Shown here piece by piece: positions 11,891 through 23,984 of a DNA stretch of 64,000 nucleotides. Under the pieces are notes generated by a model. The model did no database searches, had not been told where the DNA came from, and saw nothing but the letters and a program-made list of their open reading frames with translations. Location of the stretch: the NCBI RefSeq assembly GCF_014805685.1, contig NC_060902.1:1372145-1436144 (forward strand), written 5' to 3'. How positions within the stretch are numbered: position 1 is the stretch's first letter; each line of letters begins with the position of its first letter. A program made the translations under genes and the position numbers. This DNA comes from Silurus meridionalis. Lineage: Eukaryota > Chordata > Actinopteri > Siluriformes > Siluridae.

Positions 11891-12310
11891 TAAGGCCAAA
11901 AGTATCGGGACACCCGATTTTCCACCCATATGCAGTTCTTCCCCAAACCAAGTATGAGACAATTGTATAGCACGCCATTGGATGTGGTAGTATGAAATTT
12001 TCCCTTCACGTGAACTACAAGTCCCAGACACGTTCCAGCATGACAATGCTCCTTGACTGGCCTGCTTCTCTGATCTCAACACTATTGAACACCTTTGGGA
12101 TGAATAAACGCTGCACCCCAGGCCTCCTCATCTTCTCACCTACACCACTACCTGACTTTACTAACACACTTGTAGCTGAATGAATCTCCACAAACACACT
12201 CCACAATCTTGTGTAGCTTATTGTTATGGCAAATGGAGACTAATTGTGGAATGGGATGTTCAAAAAGAACAATCTTATGGTCAGGTGTCCACAAAATTCT
12301 GTCACTTTCT
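11890..12310 (+). mobile_element. Mariner-like dispersed element, copy 3, both ends present
   Basis: From GGCCAAAAGTATCGGGACAC to GGTCAGGTGTCCACAAAATT, with TTCCAGCATGACAATGCTCC and CACCTTTGGGATGAATAAAC between. It looks like a shortened (~0.42 kb) derivative of the family. Confidence 0.8.
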
Positions 12311-12578
12311 TCAGTGTGAAAATACATAGTATTAATATTTATTTTATATTTGAAAAACAAATCTAACTACATAAAAGATTATACCCATGTGAGATTTATT
12401 GATTTCTTTTTATTCTAATGAACATGTAGAGATGCTCTGAAATGTCAGAAGTCCATGTTTTTGTCATTCTCTTAATTTTTATTTCCTCCTGGATTTACAG
12501 ATTGATCTTGTTAAGCAGCAGAGAGGTAAAGTGTAGAAAGTGTGGAACAGGAAGGTAAAGTGTAGAACAGAGAGGTAC

Positions 12579-12620
12579 CTGTAGAACTGCAGCTGTCTCT
12601 TGGGGCTCCCATAGCGTGCG
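12579..12620 (-). CDS. kcnab2: Kv channel beta-2 subunit, second coding exon
   Basis: Forty-two nt between a strong pyrimidine tract ending GACCTCAG and the donor TTCTACAG|GTACCT. Joined to the start exon in phase 2, it gives S-ARYGSPKRQLQFYR, the Kv-beta-2 segment that leads into the conserved N-L-G-K-S-G start of the aldo-keto-reductase core. Human has T where this has A. The exon leaves in phase 2. The next exon was sought on the minus strand down to position 1 and not seen, so the downstream intron is at least 12.5 kb in this transcript. Confidence 0.95.
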
Positions 12621-13114
12621 CTGAGGTCAGCAAGAGAAATGGAGAGAGAAAAGAAAAAGAAAAGAAAAAAAAAGAGGGAAGGTTTAATAGAGCAACGGGG
12701 GGAGGGAGACAGAAAAGGCGAGTAGTTGCAGACTTTAAGAATGAAACTTATACAAGTAAAACGTATAACATTGACCATGCTGACTGTAAAAGAAAAACCC
12801 ACTAGATGGAGGCAAAAAAAAAAACAAAAAACTGTTGAATATAGACAACTTATCATTTTTGACACACTGTGTGGTGTATTCCTACTCCTGGTTGCCATAG
12901 TAACTAATCAGTAAGCAGAACCACTAAGCATTCTTAGTGGGAGACCCCCACATCGAGCACCAGCAGCGTGTTTATTTAAAACAATTCTAGCCTCCATCAT
13001 GTCTATAGTGGAAATAAAATTATAAAATATAGGTTTCGGAACATAAAAGGAAGGACGACACACGAGACTAAACCCCAGAATGTTCTTCCACCTGGAACTG
13101 CACATTAGATGTGG

Positions 13115-13213
13115 TCCAAGCACACCCGAAGAACTGGACACTACTGTAATACTGTGATGTTTGGAGTTGTAGCTCCACCTGCTGTACATGAAGGGAACTG
13201 CAAGCACCAGTTC
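13115..13213 (+). repeat. Direct repeat, copy A (~100 bp)
   Basis: GAACTGGACACTACTGTAAT, then GGAGTTGTAGCTCCACCTGC; near-identical to 13835-13936. Confidence 0.92.
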
Positions 13214-13289
13214 CTCAACCCCCACAAAAAAAAAAACCCACACAACACTCTCACTATCAGAACCTTTCACCCTTCCTTTCCATCTAGAC

Positions 13290-13291
<2 letters not shown>

Positions 13292-13375
<84 letters not shown>

Positions 13376-13412
13376 CATCCATCCATCCATCCATCCATCC
13401 ATCATCCATCTA
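13292..13412. repeat. Compound tetranucleotide microsatellite (ATCT)n(ATCC)n
   Basis: (TATC) repeats to about 13375, then (CATC) repeats. It lies in the kcnab2 intron between the two N-terminal exons. Confidence 0.98.
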
Positions 13413-13834
13413 TTGAGCTATCTATCTATTCATTATTTGCTGGAACTATCAGCAAAAATCCATACTAAGTTTTTCCGGGTTGCATAGATACAGTGCGAGA
13501 GCAGCATCTAGAGGCAAATCACTGCCACCACATGCTGTTTAGGTAAAGTGTCTATTTGTTTTTTTTCATTTTTACATATAACTATTTATTTGGAGCGTTT
13601 CAGTTTGAATGCATGTCTTATTTACCTCAATATTTAATATAATGAATATATTTATTTCATTTAGCACATTTTCATAATTCAGTAGTTTTTTTATTCTTTT
13701 AATAAAATTCATTACTATTTTACACCAAGTTTGTGTGTTTTGAATCCAGTATTCATTTTAAAGACTATTGGTTGATTAATCGGTTGTCAGCAAGTACGAT
13801 CCAACCTAGCTATCGAGATCAGTTAAATCCACTA

Positions 13835-13936
13835 TCCAAGCACACCTGAGGAACTGGACACTACTGTAATACTGTGATGGAGTCTGGAGTTGTAGCTCCA
13901 CCTGCTGTACATGAAGAACACTGCAAGCACCAGTTC
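13835..13936 (+). repeat. Direct repeat, copy B (~100 bp)
   Basis: Second copy of the sequence at 13115-13213, with a few substitutions and small insertions. Confidence 0.92.
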
Positions 13937-14621
13937 ATTAAAGATGTTTTTAAATGATACATCGCTCTCACTATCAGCTTTCATGTTTTAGAATTCTAAT
14001 TCATGTCTCAGTTTTAAGGTTTTCATGTTTCTCTAGCATACACATGTGGACAGAATGTATTGCATGTTTAAGATCAGAGAAAGTCACATCAGTACATGTA
14101 CATGAGATGTGTAGAAAGTGCATGAGCTTTAAGGTGGACAGAGTTATATCTAAGAGTTTATGAAAACACCTACACAAGAGTCATTCAGTTTAAAATGTAT
14201 ATGATAATTGGCCAAGTGGTGTTTTTTCCCTGCATGGAAAAGATGACATTTGCTCCTTAATCTGATCAGTTCTCACCCACCAGACAATTCTCCCCATAAT
14301 TCAGGAAGGGCGAGTCTGCTCAGAGACACGTGAAGTGTCATGCTGCATTATATGGCAGCGTTGCACACAATATCCATTTGTCTAAATTCTAAATGGGCTT
14401 GTTTTCTTGTTTTACTCACAGTAAAGAGAAAGACTTCTGACCAAGACATGACATCATGTCTCACACCTCACATCACGTGACGTTAAAAATAAATAAATAA
14501 ATAAACCTATTCTCTGCACCAACACAATTCTTTACTAATGTCATGATAATGTTGATGTAATTCATGAGTGTTGCAATAAATTAAAATGTAGATGAATACT
14601 GTGTGCTGGATGTGTGTGTAC

Positions 14622-14698
14622 CTGTAGATCATGCCCGGAGAGCCGGTCTGTCGTAGTGAAAGGCGAGCGGGAGAGTCTGTGGTAGATTCGGGATACAT
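14622..14698 (-). CDS. kcnab2: Kv channel beta-2 subunit, start exon (residues 1-25)
   Basis: Kv-beta-2 is the cytoplasmic aldo-keto-reductase-fold subunit that binds Kv1 tetramers and affects trafficking and gating. This exon encodes [19 protein letters not shown] and then SPGMIY, which matches the known Kv-beta-2 N-terminus almost residue for residue. It ends in phase 2 at ATCTACAG|GTACAC. The ATG is at 14696-14698. A possible acceptor (CCTTTGGCAG|G) lies about 30 bases upstream, so untranslated exons are expected further right. The gene is partial: the NADPH-binding catalytic core is not in the window. Whether it is the a or b teleost duplicate cannot be told. Confidence 0.95.
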
Positions 14699-14793
14699 GG
14701 AGGCGGGAGGGCGGGGAGTTGTGCCAGCCTGCCAAAGGGTTGCTTTCTCTCTAAACCAGCAGGAGTGCTGTCTCTCACCTCACTGGGCCTCTG

Positions 14794-14794
<1 letters not shown>

Positions 14795-14862
<68 letters not shown>
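14795..14862. repeat. (AC)34 microsatellite upstream of kcnab2 start exon
   Basis: About 100 bases upstream of the kcnab2 start codon on the minus strand; (GT)n in the transcript. Confidence 0.99.
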
Positions 14863-14864
<2 letters not shown>

Positions 14865-15087
14865 CAATCACTTTATATTCTTATAGCACTCTCTGGCACT
14901 GTAACAAAAAATACGGTCACAAAGCAGCTTTCCAGAACATATACTGAACGAGTGAAGAGGGGGGAGCAAGAGAGAGAGATGTTAAGGAAAGACAGAAAGA
15001 CAAGGAGAGATAGCGAGAGAGGATGGACAGAAGGAGAATAAGAAGGTGAAAAGAGAAGAATGTGTAATGTTTGCTGTAAAAACTTAG

Positions 15088-15255
15088 GGGAGGTGGTAGC
15101 TCAGTGGTTAAGGCATTGGACTTTGGATCGGAAGGTCAAAAGTTCAAATCCCACCAAGCTTCCACTACTGGGCCCTTGAGCAAGGCCCTTGACCCCTGTT
15201 GTAGTTGTAAGTCAATCTGGGTAAGGGCGTCTGCCAAATGCCATAAAGGTAAATG
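15088..15255 (+). repeat. tRNA-derived SINE, copy 1
   Basis: Pol III A-box-like GGTAGCTCAGTGGTTAAGGC and B-box GTTCAAATCCC are followed by the body CTACTGGGCCCTTGAGCAAG with tail GGGCGTCTGCCAAATGCC. Not a functional tRNA, because no cloverleaf can be closed. Confidence 0.85.
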
Positions 15256-15589
15256 TAGTAATGTTATTTATGGTATTTAACGTTCTAACATAAAAAGATT
15301 GAAATAAAATGCACACACTCGACCTCTGCTGTAAAAGGAAAAATACGATTTACAATTAAAACGCTGTCTTTTTCGGGGTCGTTAGAAGACACAGTGTACA
15401 GATACACTGCAATACCTCACACACCACAAGAGGGCACTGTTCAGCTACAATCACTCTCACCTGTCACATACAGGAGCGAGAGGAACAAGCAGTACCGCTG
15501 AGACACCACCACCATAACATACAACAATCCACAACAACAACGACTATAAAAACCCTGATCTGGTTTTAAGCAGTGTTTCTTGAGAGTCA

Positions 15590-15830
15590 GAGTGGGGCAG
15601 ACAAATAGAAATATATAAAGAGACAAAAGGGCGAAGAAAGAAGAGAGAAAGAGACAGCAAAAGGGCAAGAGAGTGAAAGACCGAGAGAAACAGAAAAACA
15701 ATATTGAGACAGGGAGAGACAGACAAAGAGTGAGAGAAACAGACAGAAAGAAGAGTGAAACAAAAAAAAAAAAAACAGAATAGTGAGACAGGGAGAAACA
15801 AAGAAAGAGTGAGACAGAAAAGAGAGGAGC
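15590..15830. repeat. Purine-rich GAGA/AGACAG tract
   Basis: Imperfect GAGAGAAACAGAC / GAGTGAGAC words; non-coding. Confidence 0.8.
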
Positions 15831-16234
15831 TTCAGATGATGGAGAATCTGCCCACATGCTCCTGTGTGTTAACATGTGAGTAAAAGCTGCTTGCTGGAGT
15901 CTCCCTGTTCGCTGAGTCCACAGTATTCGCTGCTTATCTCCATTAACTCGCCGTAATATTTTCAGGTGTCACTTAAACAAGACCATGAGTTTCTGTATAC
16001 AGACATGAATAAATCCATAAAGCACCAAGTTTCCATTAACTCCAAACATCAGCTCTGCTCCTAACACAGTGCTGAGATCACGTCTCATTTAAACACGTGT
16101 CTAGTGAAGTGGTGAGAACACCAATAGCACCGAGTGGAGGTTAACCTGGAGTCCATCGTTCTGAACACACAGAGTTCTGCGATCAACCCGTGGTTCATAA
16201 TCTAATAAACCAATCACAAAGTCAACAAAATTAC

Positions 16235-16620
16235 ACTACATGGTCAAAAGTTTGTGCACACCTGAATATAACATTGGTACAAGCTTCTTTTTGAACATCC
16301 CATTCCACATTTATTCCTTATTTGCTGTTAGAATGAGCTCCCCTCTTCTGGGAAGATGTTCCACTAGATTTTATGGAGATTTGTGGAAAATTCCTTTAGC
16401 TACATGGGTGCTAGTAAAGTCAGGTACTGATGACCTTTAATAGGGTAATACCTCTATAAAGGGAGCTCTTCTACCAAATCCAACTTATTTAAAGCAGCTC
16501 TTCATGGAGCTGGCTTTGGTTTTGGAATTCCTAGTTCAAGTGAATACATTTCATGCTACTGCATCCAAAGACGATTTGTGTGCTCGAGTCACTTCCTATA
16601 TCTGGGGCAATTTAAGATCT
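16235..16620 (-). mobile_element. Mariner-like dispersed element, copy 4
   Basis: Reverse orientation: CATGGTCAAAAGTTTGTGCA, CTTCTGGGAAGATGTTCCAC, TAGATTTTATGGAGATTTGT and CTTCATGGAGCTGGCTTTGG. It lacks the other outer end. Confidence 0.75.
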
Positions 16621-18689
16621 AAACAGATTTCTGAATGATTGGACCTTATTTCTCTGAATTTGATTGGATGGAACCATGGTGAGAATTCTTTGCTCAGATG
16701 GTCTTTATGAAAACCTATCCAGGGTCAATTCATACAGACTAAACACTGGGCCTCAGAAAGCAGCAGAGTAAACCTGTAAATAATGAACGAGTAAACAAGC
16801 GGTGAGGTTCCATAACTTTATAATGGCTTACTGCCTTTTATCCCTCCCTCCCACCCTCCCTCCATGGTTTCTGCAGTTTTCACAAAGTAAATTATAGAAT
16901 TTTTAGGACCATTAAGAATGAAATTTAAGCCCTTTATCACAATAAAAACGCACACAAATGCGTTGTTAGCAACTGGTCTTCATCAAACCCTAAATTAATT
17001 TTTCAAGCCAAGGATCACTAAACATGCACTGCCCCATAGCTGAGAAATAAAATCCGTTTTATGTCTGTGGTACAATCAGAGAAATTTGCGCCAATAACAA
17101 AGCTGATTGCAGAGATGGGCAGTGTTTATAATGCATGTATTTCAAATATTAAATATGATTTTGTCATTTATATTTGAGGGTGTTGATGAAAATTGCTTCT
17201 ACATGATGACATCATAAAAATGTGGCCTCTGATTGGTGCCTACTCAGTATTTTGCCCAGACTTGTTGAGATCAGAACTGAAAATGTATCCATATGGAAGA
17301 AGGTGGTGAAGGTAAGAAACCTGCAGGATGCCAACTTTCAAATACGTAGATTTGCAACGAATGATAAATAAATATTTGATGATTGAATATCGTACGATGA
17401 TTAATGTAGCTGTTTAGTAGGATCATGATTTTGCAGACCACTGCATGAATGACTGACTGATACACAATATTTATGATTAACAATCAAATGATAAAGAAAT
17501 TTCATGCTTCCTTGGTAAAGTTTCGATACATAGTGTGGCTGCAGTATTTTGTAGTTTATTTTGATACATATAATTAAGGTATAAGGTATTTTATTTTAAA
17601 ATACATTTGGTGCATCTTTGCCCAACACTTTGATTGGTTGTTGCACATTTGTCTTATTTGTAGTTGTAATACAGCAAATTATATTTAAAATGGGCAAAAG
17701 ACAGAACACCACAGAAACTAACAAACAAAAACTTTCTAAAGTGCTGCGCGAGCATTTCAGTGAGCATCAGCGGTAACGTTACACGGACATCGGAAAATTA
17801 AGACCTGTTTCAAATGCTTCAAGACGTTGAACATCTCAATTTTAGGCCTTAAAAAGTCTTAAATTTGATTATAATGTTTGACTTTTTTCTATTATTTACA
17901 GACTAAGGTTTTTGTAGTTGATTTAAAAAAAAGCTAAAAAATAAAAAATACCCCTTTAGGATATTTTTCTCACACACATGCACAATGACTCAACAGCTGC
18001 AATGTTCACTCCTGAAGCTAAACCTATGAATATATGTGTGTGTGTGTGTGTGTGTGTTTGGGGTAGCTAATCAGCGGTAAAGTGATACAGTGAGGTGATT
18101 AAGTACTGCAGCACTGCGGAAACAAAGTGTGTATGTATTCTGCGACAACTTCCACAGTCTGACACACACACATTTCTACTTCTTTAAAGCAGTCATTAGA
18201 ACAGTGCTGTAGAAAGAAAACTAATTTACTGACTGCAAATAGGAGTTTGTTCTTCTTTGCTGATACCAGATCATTAGACCCAGATAATACAAGGTAGCAA
18301 GAAAACTAAAAACAGCCACAATGCAGCATTTATTTATTTATTTGTTTAGTTTAGAAGAATTGTCTTATTTTGCTGTGCACTTAATGATTTAAAATTGCTG
18401 GGTATAATCTGCCCCAAACAGATTATAATCCAGATGGAGTAAAAGTGTGTTGGGTAGAATGGTATATTAATTTGTTTTGGGATTAATTAAGATCTCTCTC
18501 CCTCCATTGTGCTAACAATCATTCTGGACCATAACAGTTTTCCCAACAGGTGATATACAACCACAAGAGACAACAACGAAGTTGAGATTTTCTCAATATT
18601 AAACAAAATTAGCTATAAAAAAAAAAAAAAAAAAAAACCACATCTGACATATCTGAACAATCAGCTATAATGATTGCTCAAACTTTAGT

Positions 18690-18850
18690 TAGGTTGGAGC
18701 TCAGTGGTTAAGTCATTGGACTTTAGATTTAAAGGTCACAGGTTCAAATCCCACCACCTGCCACGCAGTTGCCACTGCTGGGCCCTTGATCAAGTCCCTT
18801 AACCATCCCCTGCTCAGTTGTAAATCGGTCTGGATAAAGTAAAGTTGGCA
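18690..18850 (+). repeat. tRNA-derived SINE, copy 2
   Basis: GGAGCTCAGTGGTTAAGTCA and GGTTCAAATCCCACCACCTG, then GGGCCCTTGATCAAGTCCCT. Same family as the 15.1-kb copy. Confidence 0.8.
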
Positions 18851-19243
18851 CTGTTTGGGTGATAATAAAATGCCTGATGTTCACAGTGATAAGCGTGTGA
18901 ATGCTCTAAAGAATAACACAACAGTAGCACTCTCTATGACCACAAACCACAACCTACAGTACAAACACTAAAAAAAACCCAGACTGGTTTACCTAGTTTG
19001 CCACCATACTCGCTTAAATAGAGGAAAATGATGCGAATAATTGCGATTGTAATCTCCAAACTCTCATAAGGATTTATAAATATTTTAAAAGCATTGTATT
19101 TTCTGTACAGTTAACGCTGAGGTAATTATAGCACTGATCACATGGTACACCACCTCACCATACATTACCTGCACTAAGGAAGACTAAATTATTCTCACAT
19201 GCATGAGACAGGGTGATTAGGACTTCAGCATAGAGGAACAGGG

Positions 19244-19327
<84 letters not shown>
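19244..19327. repeat. (AC)n microsatellite, ~84 bp
   Basis: The longest uninterrupted AC run in the window. Confidence 0.99.
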
Positions 19328-19329
<2 letters not shown>

Positions 19330-19549
19330 GAGAGGGACGTGTTTATATTACGCTAAAGAGCCAAGTAGCAATTATCACCTTGAGCAGGTGCTGGACCTAC
19401 AGCGGATTCACTTCCTGCGAGATGTGGAATAATGCAGTATGAGTGAACCCTGACAACAGTAACACAAACACAGTGCTCATCAATCTACAGATTAATTATG
19501 GTACTCAGATCAGAAAATTGTTCTCATTTAGCCACAAAAGTGTAGCAAA

Positions 19550-19855
19550 GTCCTGATGTAGGTGATGTGAGGAGGCCTGGGGTGCAGTCAGCATGAGAAA
19601 TTTCTCCCACTATTAATTAATAGTGTTGAAACTCTATAGCAGGAGACCTTTCACCAAACCCAACCCATATAAAGCAGATCTTCATGGAGCCGGCTTTGTG
19701 CACAGGGGCATTGTCATGCTGGAAAAGGTTTGGGTCTCCTAGTTCAAATGAGAGAAACATTTCCCAAAGACATCATACATAATTGCATGCCTTTTAACAG
19801 TTTAGAGAAGAAGCAGGGTAGAAAATTAAGGTGTCCCCATACTTTTGGTCATATA
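19550..19855 (-). mobile_element. Mariner-like dispersed element, copy 5
   Basis: Reverse orientation: GGCCTGGGGTGCAGTCAGCA, TTTGTGCACAGGGGCATTGT and CCCCATACTTTTGGTCATAT. Truncated on the left. Confidence 0.8.
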
Positions 19856-20699
19856 AATGGATGAGTATAAAGAAATTATCTTTGAACTGCACTGTAATGA
19901 ACTGTAGATAATAATAATGACCATTATTTACACTAAAATCACTTACGTGAACACAATTTTTTAATATTCCTTTAGCTTTTCATTATTAAAAATAAAGAAA
20001 TGAAATGAATAAGATAAATGAGAAGGTGATGTGCATAACTTCATGGTAAAAATTTTATTACCCTAATAATTCAGCTCGCAGTCACCTATGAATCGTAATA
20101 TACATTCCGGGACAATATTACCGTCATAACATCTTGTTTATACTCAATTGTACACGTGCACTAGAACACACTAAAATTACATGAGACACGTCAGCATGTC
20201 TGGGTGAAACTGAAAGAACTCTCACATCAAATGTGTACAACAACATGTACAGTATCGTGGTGGACGTATGTCAGAAGTGGAAAATTACTGTACAGTTCGA
20301 ACCAGAACCCTACACCTACACACACACACACAAAACCGGACTAGATTTAATACACATGCTGCAGGGGGGGGAAAAAAGCGAAGTCACAGCTGGCTTTGCA
20401 GAAACAGTCAGCACATTGTCTTTGCCTGTACGTTCCTCCCACACGGTCATCATCAGAAAGCCAGGCTTGCTTTTAGATGTGATATAGCGATGCTGATTAC
20501 AAGCGCAGTGCAGGTCAGCATCAGAAAAACACAAAATATCTTACTGGATGTGTTTATATGAAAAACCTGTTCAGATATATTCGAAATCGAGCTGATGGTT
20601 TGAATGTCACCTTCATCACACTTAAAGATGAAAGTTTTGTCCTCACATGCAGAAGAAACAACTGTACTTAGCCAAAAATCTATCATAGCACTTAGCGAT

Positions 20700-20825
20700 T
20701 TTTATCTCATTCATACAACTAAGCAGTTAAGGGTTAAGGGTCAAGGGTCCGGCAGTGGAAGATGACTCATGACTTTCTATTCAGAAGTCCAACATCTTTA
20801 GCACTGCGCTACCCCTTTCCCCATT
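20700..20825 (-). repeat. tRNA-derived SINE, copy 3, diverged
   Basis: On the minus strand GGGGTAGCGCAGTGCTAAAG, then GGACTTCTGAATAGAAAGTC, and the GCCGGACCCTTGACCCTTAA body. B-box degraded. Confidence 0.6.
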
Positions 20826-21102
20826 CAGCTATAATACTTTGCTGAAGGTGTTGGTCGGAGATTTCTTTATGACCTTGCAATCCAGTTCATCACAAGACAT
20901 GATATACAAGCGAGCATAAGCATACATTATATAACAATACCCTTACATTGTCCATTTGCTACGAACGTGTAAAAAGCGTGTTAATATGTTACACAACAAA
21001 CCGGAATGTATCTTCAGCACATTATCAGAATTATGTAACAGTGTGTGTCTCCTACACAGCTGCAGTGAGGTTGGGGAAGCCCTCGCTTGCTTGCGGTCTC
21101 AC

Positions 21103-21225
21103 CGAAAACGTCAGGCTGTGCCAGATTCTCGCCTCTGCGCTTGGCTCGGCTGACTGCGGAGCTACGTTTACTCTGTTAGTTCAGCCAACAGCAGCAGCAG
21201 CAGCACTGCTGCAGAGGTGATACGC
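21103..21225 (-). other. CpG-rich block with donor, possible UTR exon
   Basis: Minus strand GACGTTTTCG|GTGAGA could be a donor at the end of a CpG-containing stretch with a CAG/CTG hexamer run (about 21190-21210). It has open frames of up to 90 codons on the plus strand, but none is recognisable. Weak candidate for another alternative first exon. Confidence 0.18.
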
Positions 21226-22019
21226 TTCACTGCAGAGATTTAACACGGCCGATTTCATTCACATCCACAGCCCTATGTCCTGATCGTCACTGGGATCTAC
21301 TCGTACTATTTGGAAGAAGAGTATATAAACAAGGTGAAAATCTAGGTCACTATTATTGCATTAACACAAGAAGAAAAACTGGGAACATGACGAGGTTCTG
21401 ATTGGATGGAAAACAGGTTGAACTGACATTTTTCTGACTCATAGTTAAAATGTACTCAGTATTTTTAAAGTAGGTTTTTTTTTTTTGTTTTAAGATGTGA
21501 CTTAAATCACTTAAGCAGCAAAAATGGAAATCAAATAGTTACAGTAGGGAGCCTATACACATATGGTGCTTGGCCGTCTTATCATATATTAAGTATAAAT
21601 AAAACGAATCCTAATAACGAGCGCCCAATCAAGGGTCTTGGTTTAGAAACACTCCCCAAAAAAAAAAAAAAAAAAAAAATGGCTGAAGTTATAGAAACTC
21701 CACTGATTTGATTTCTCTGATGCTTTGACCCGAAGAGAGTCTGAAACTCACCTAAAAGCTGCGGCCCACTGATCAAGTTATTAGAAGGTTTTTTTTTACT
21801 GTTAAAAACGTAACTAGACAACTTAAGACAGCGACAGATTGTAAGCTTGTATAACATCTGGCTACACTGTGCGATTAATTGGATTTAAACGTGCCCTGGG
21901 TACATATCAGAAGATGCTTTCAGCGTTCTATCCAATGTAATGCACTACGTTTAAGGATGGAGAGCCAGAAAGGACTGCTGATCTCATTAAGCAGATTCCT
22001 GGTTTCATACAAATCCTCT

Positions 22020-22031
22020 GGGCCAGACTGA

Positions 22032-22065
<34 letters not shown>

Positions 22066-22190
22066 GTGTCAGGTCTGGATAAAGTAGGAAAGAGAAGATG
22101 GAGAGGTGGAAAAAGAGTTTTGGATGGAGTAGAGAGAGAGAGATTAAGAGGTCTGGACAGGGTAGTGAGGGAGGGAGGGAGAGAGAGAGA

Positions 22191-22262
<72 letters not shown>
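22020..22262. repeat. GA-rich tract followed by (CA)35
   Basis: (GA)14 near 22034-22061, GA-rich linker, then an uninterrupted CA run from 22192. Confidence 0.97.
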
Positions 22263-22264
<2 letters not shown>

Positions 22265-22673
22265 GTCACCATCGTAATCTTCAGCCATCCTGAGGAAGGT
22301 TTATTTGTTTGCAGTAATAGTCCAAGTGACAGAACCAATACAATTCACACCCCAGATGTATTGCATGTAATACACACGCTGCTCCACACATCACAGAATG
22401 TCTAAATCTTTACCACAACCTAATTTACAAAATAAAAACAAAACAACAACAAAAAAAAAACAACATAAGAACATCTCTGAGGAAAGCAACACTCATAGAC
22501 TTTTAATATCTTCCAGAAAACTGCAGATCAGATGACCGTACCTTGAAATAAACAAATTCAGAAGTCAGGAACAAAAGATGCTAATGTTCCATTTATTTTA
22601 AGATGATTTTATAATGTTTCATACATATAATCATGTGTCAAATAATGTTCATTATAATTAGTGTAACTAATTA

Positions 22674-22681
<8 letters not shown>

Positions 22682-22763
<82 letters not shown>
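22682..22763. repeat. (AT)~40 microsatellite
   Basis: Flanked by A and T runs; self-complementary and cruciform-prone. Confidence 0.99.
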
Positions 22764-22771
<8 letters not shown>

Positions 22772-22939
22772 TACTGGGTCACACCACTTGACCCTGTGGC
22801 TTTGCCGACTGACTTTCAGGCCCTGATAAAGTTAAAAAACCTGGAGTCTACGTTTTTATACTTGGAATTATGCTTGTATTATAATTGTTAAAATAAGTAA
22901 ACACTTATAAATAACACATTTTAATGGAGATTGTACTGG

Positions 22940-23265
22940 AGAATTAAAGGTCCCCATTTGCTGTTATAACAGCCTCCACTCTTCTGGGAAGACATACCAC
23001 TAGATTTTGAGTCTAAAGTTTGAGGCTTATAACAGGAGCTCTTTCACTCCAACCCATGTAAAGCAGATCTTCATGGAGCTGACTTTGTGTAAAGGGCATC
23101 ATCATGCTGGAACAGGTTTGGGTCTCCTAGTTCAAGTGATGGCAAAATTTCATGCTACCACATCCAAAAGACATCTGATACAATTGTTTGCGCTAACAGT
23201 TTGAAAAAGAACTACATACGAGGGGAAAAGTCAGGTGTCCTAATACTTTTGATAGTACAATCTAT
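22940..23265 (-). mobile_element. Mariner-like dispersed element, copy 6
   Basis: Reverse orientation: CCATTTGCTGTTATAACAGC, CTTCTGGGAAGACATACCAC, GCTGGAACAGGTTTGGGTCT and AGTCAGGTGTCCTAATACTT. Confidence 0.8.
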
Positions 23266-23984
23266 GTTTAGACAGCCATACCACATGAAGAACTGACTAG
23301 ATTTGTTTTGGCACACTTCAGTTATAAAGGAGGATATTTCAGATTAAAGTTATTTCTTCAATTGATCATAAAGAAAATGATTATGATCACGTGACCACTA
23401 AATTAAATTATTATTTTTAATACACCACCTACACTAGCCATTTACTTATTTTTTTATTGTCAGAACATTCAGTAAATTACTTCAACATAAGAGCAGCCAC
23501 AGAACAGCTCTTAGGAGATTTAACGAATATAAAGAATATGGGATGAATATGAAGAAGACACTGGTGCTCATGGTACATACATGGCTCGAGCAGATTTGAC
23601 GGTGGAGCTCCATTTTGAAATTTTATCAGCAGAGCAATTACTGTGTTAAGAACCTGATATTCGAACTCTTATTGACTGGTAAAGTGCCTCGACTGCCTGC
23701 ATGGGATTACTGTGTTCACACAGTCGTGTGACTGTTCATGGAGAAAGAAAATATACCACTAGTATATATTTGTGTATGTAAGGGGTAATACAGAGCTGGT
23801 TGTAAGGTGTTACAGAATATTAGTGCATGATGTGGGGGTGAATAACAGCATGTGGTAAAGCAGAGAACTTTATGTACTATAATGATGTAAGACCTCATAG
23901 ATAACCATAAATTATCACCTGTACAATCGTCAATTCCCAAGGTAATGCTGTAACTGACAATGGATCAAAATAATGCTTAATGCT

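Noticed and set aside
15100..15175. tRNA gene
   Set aside because: Pol III boxes belong to a SINE; the acceptor and anticodon stems cannot be formed and a SINE body follows.
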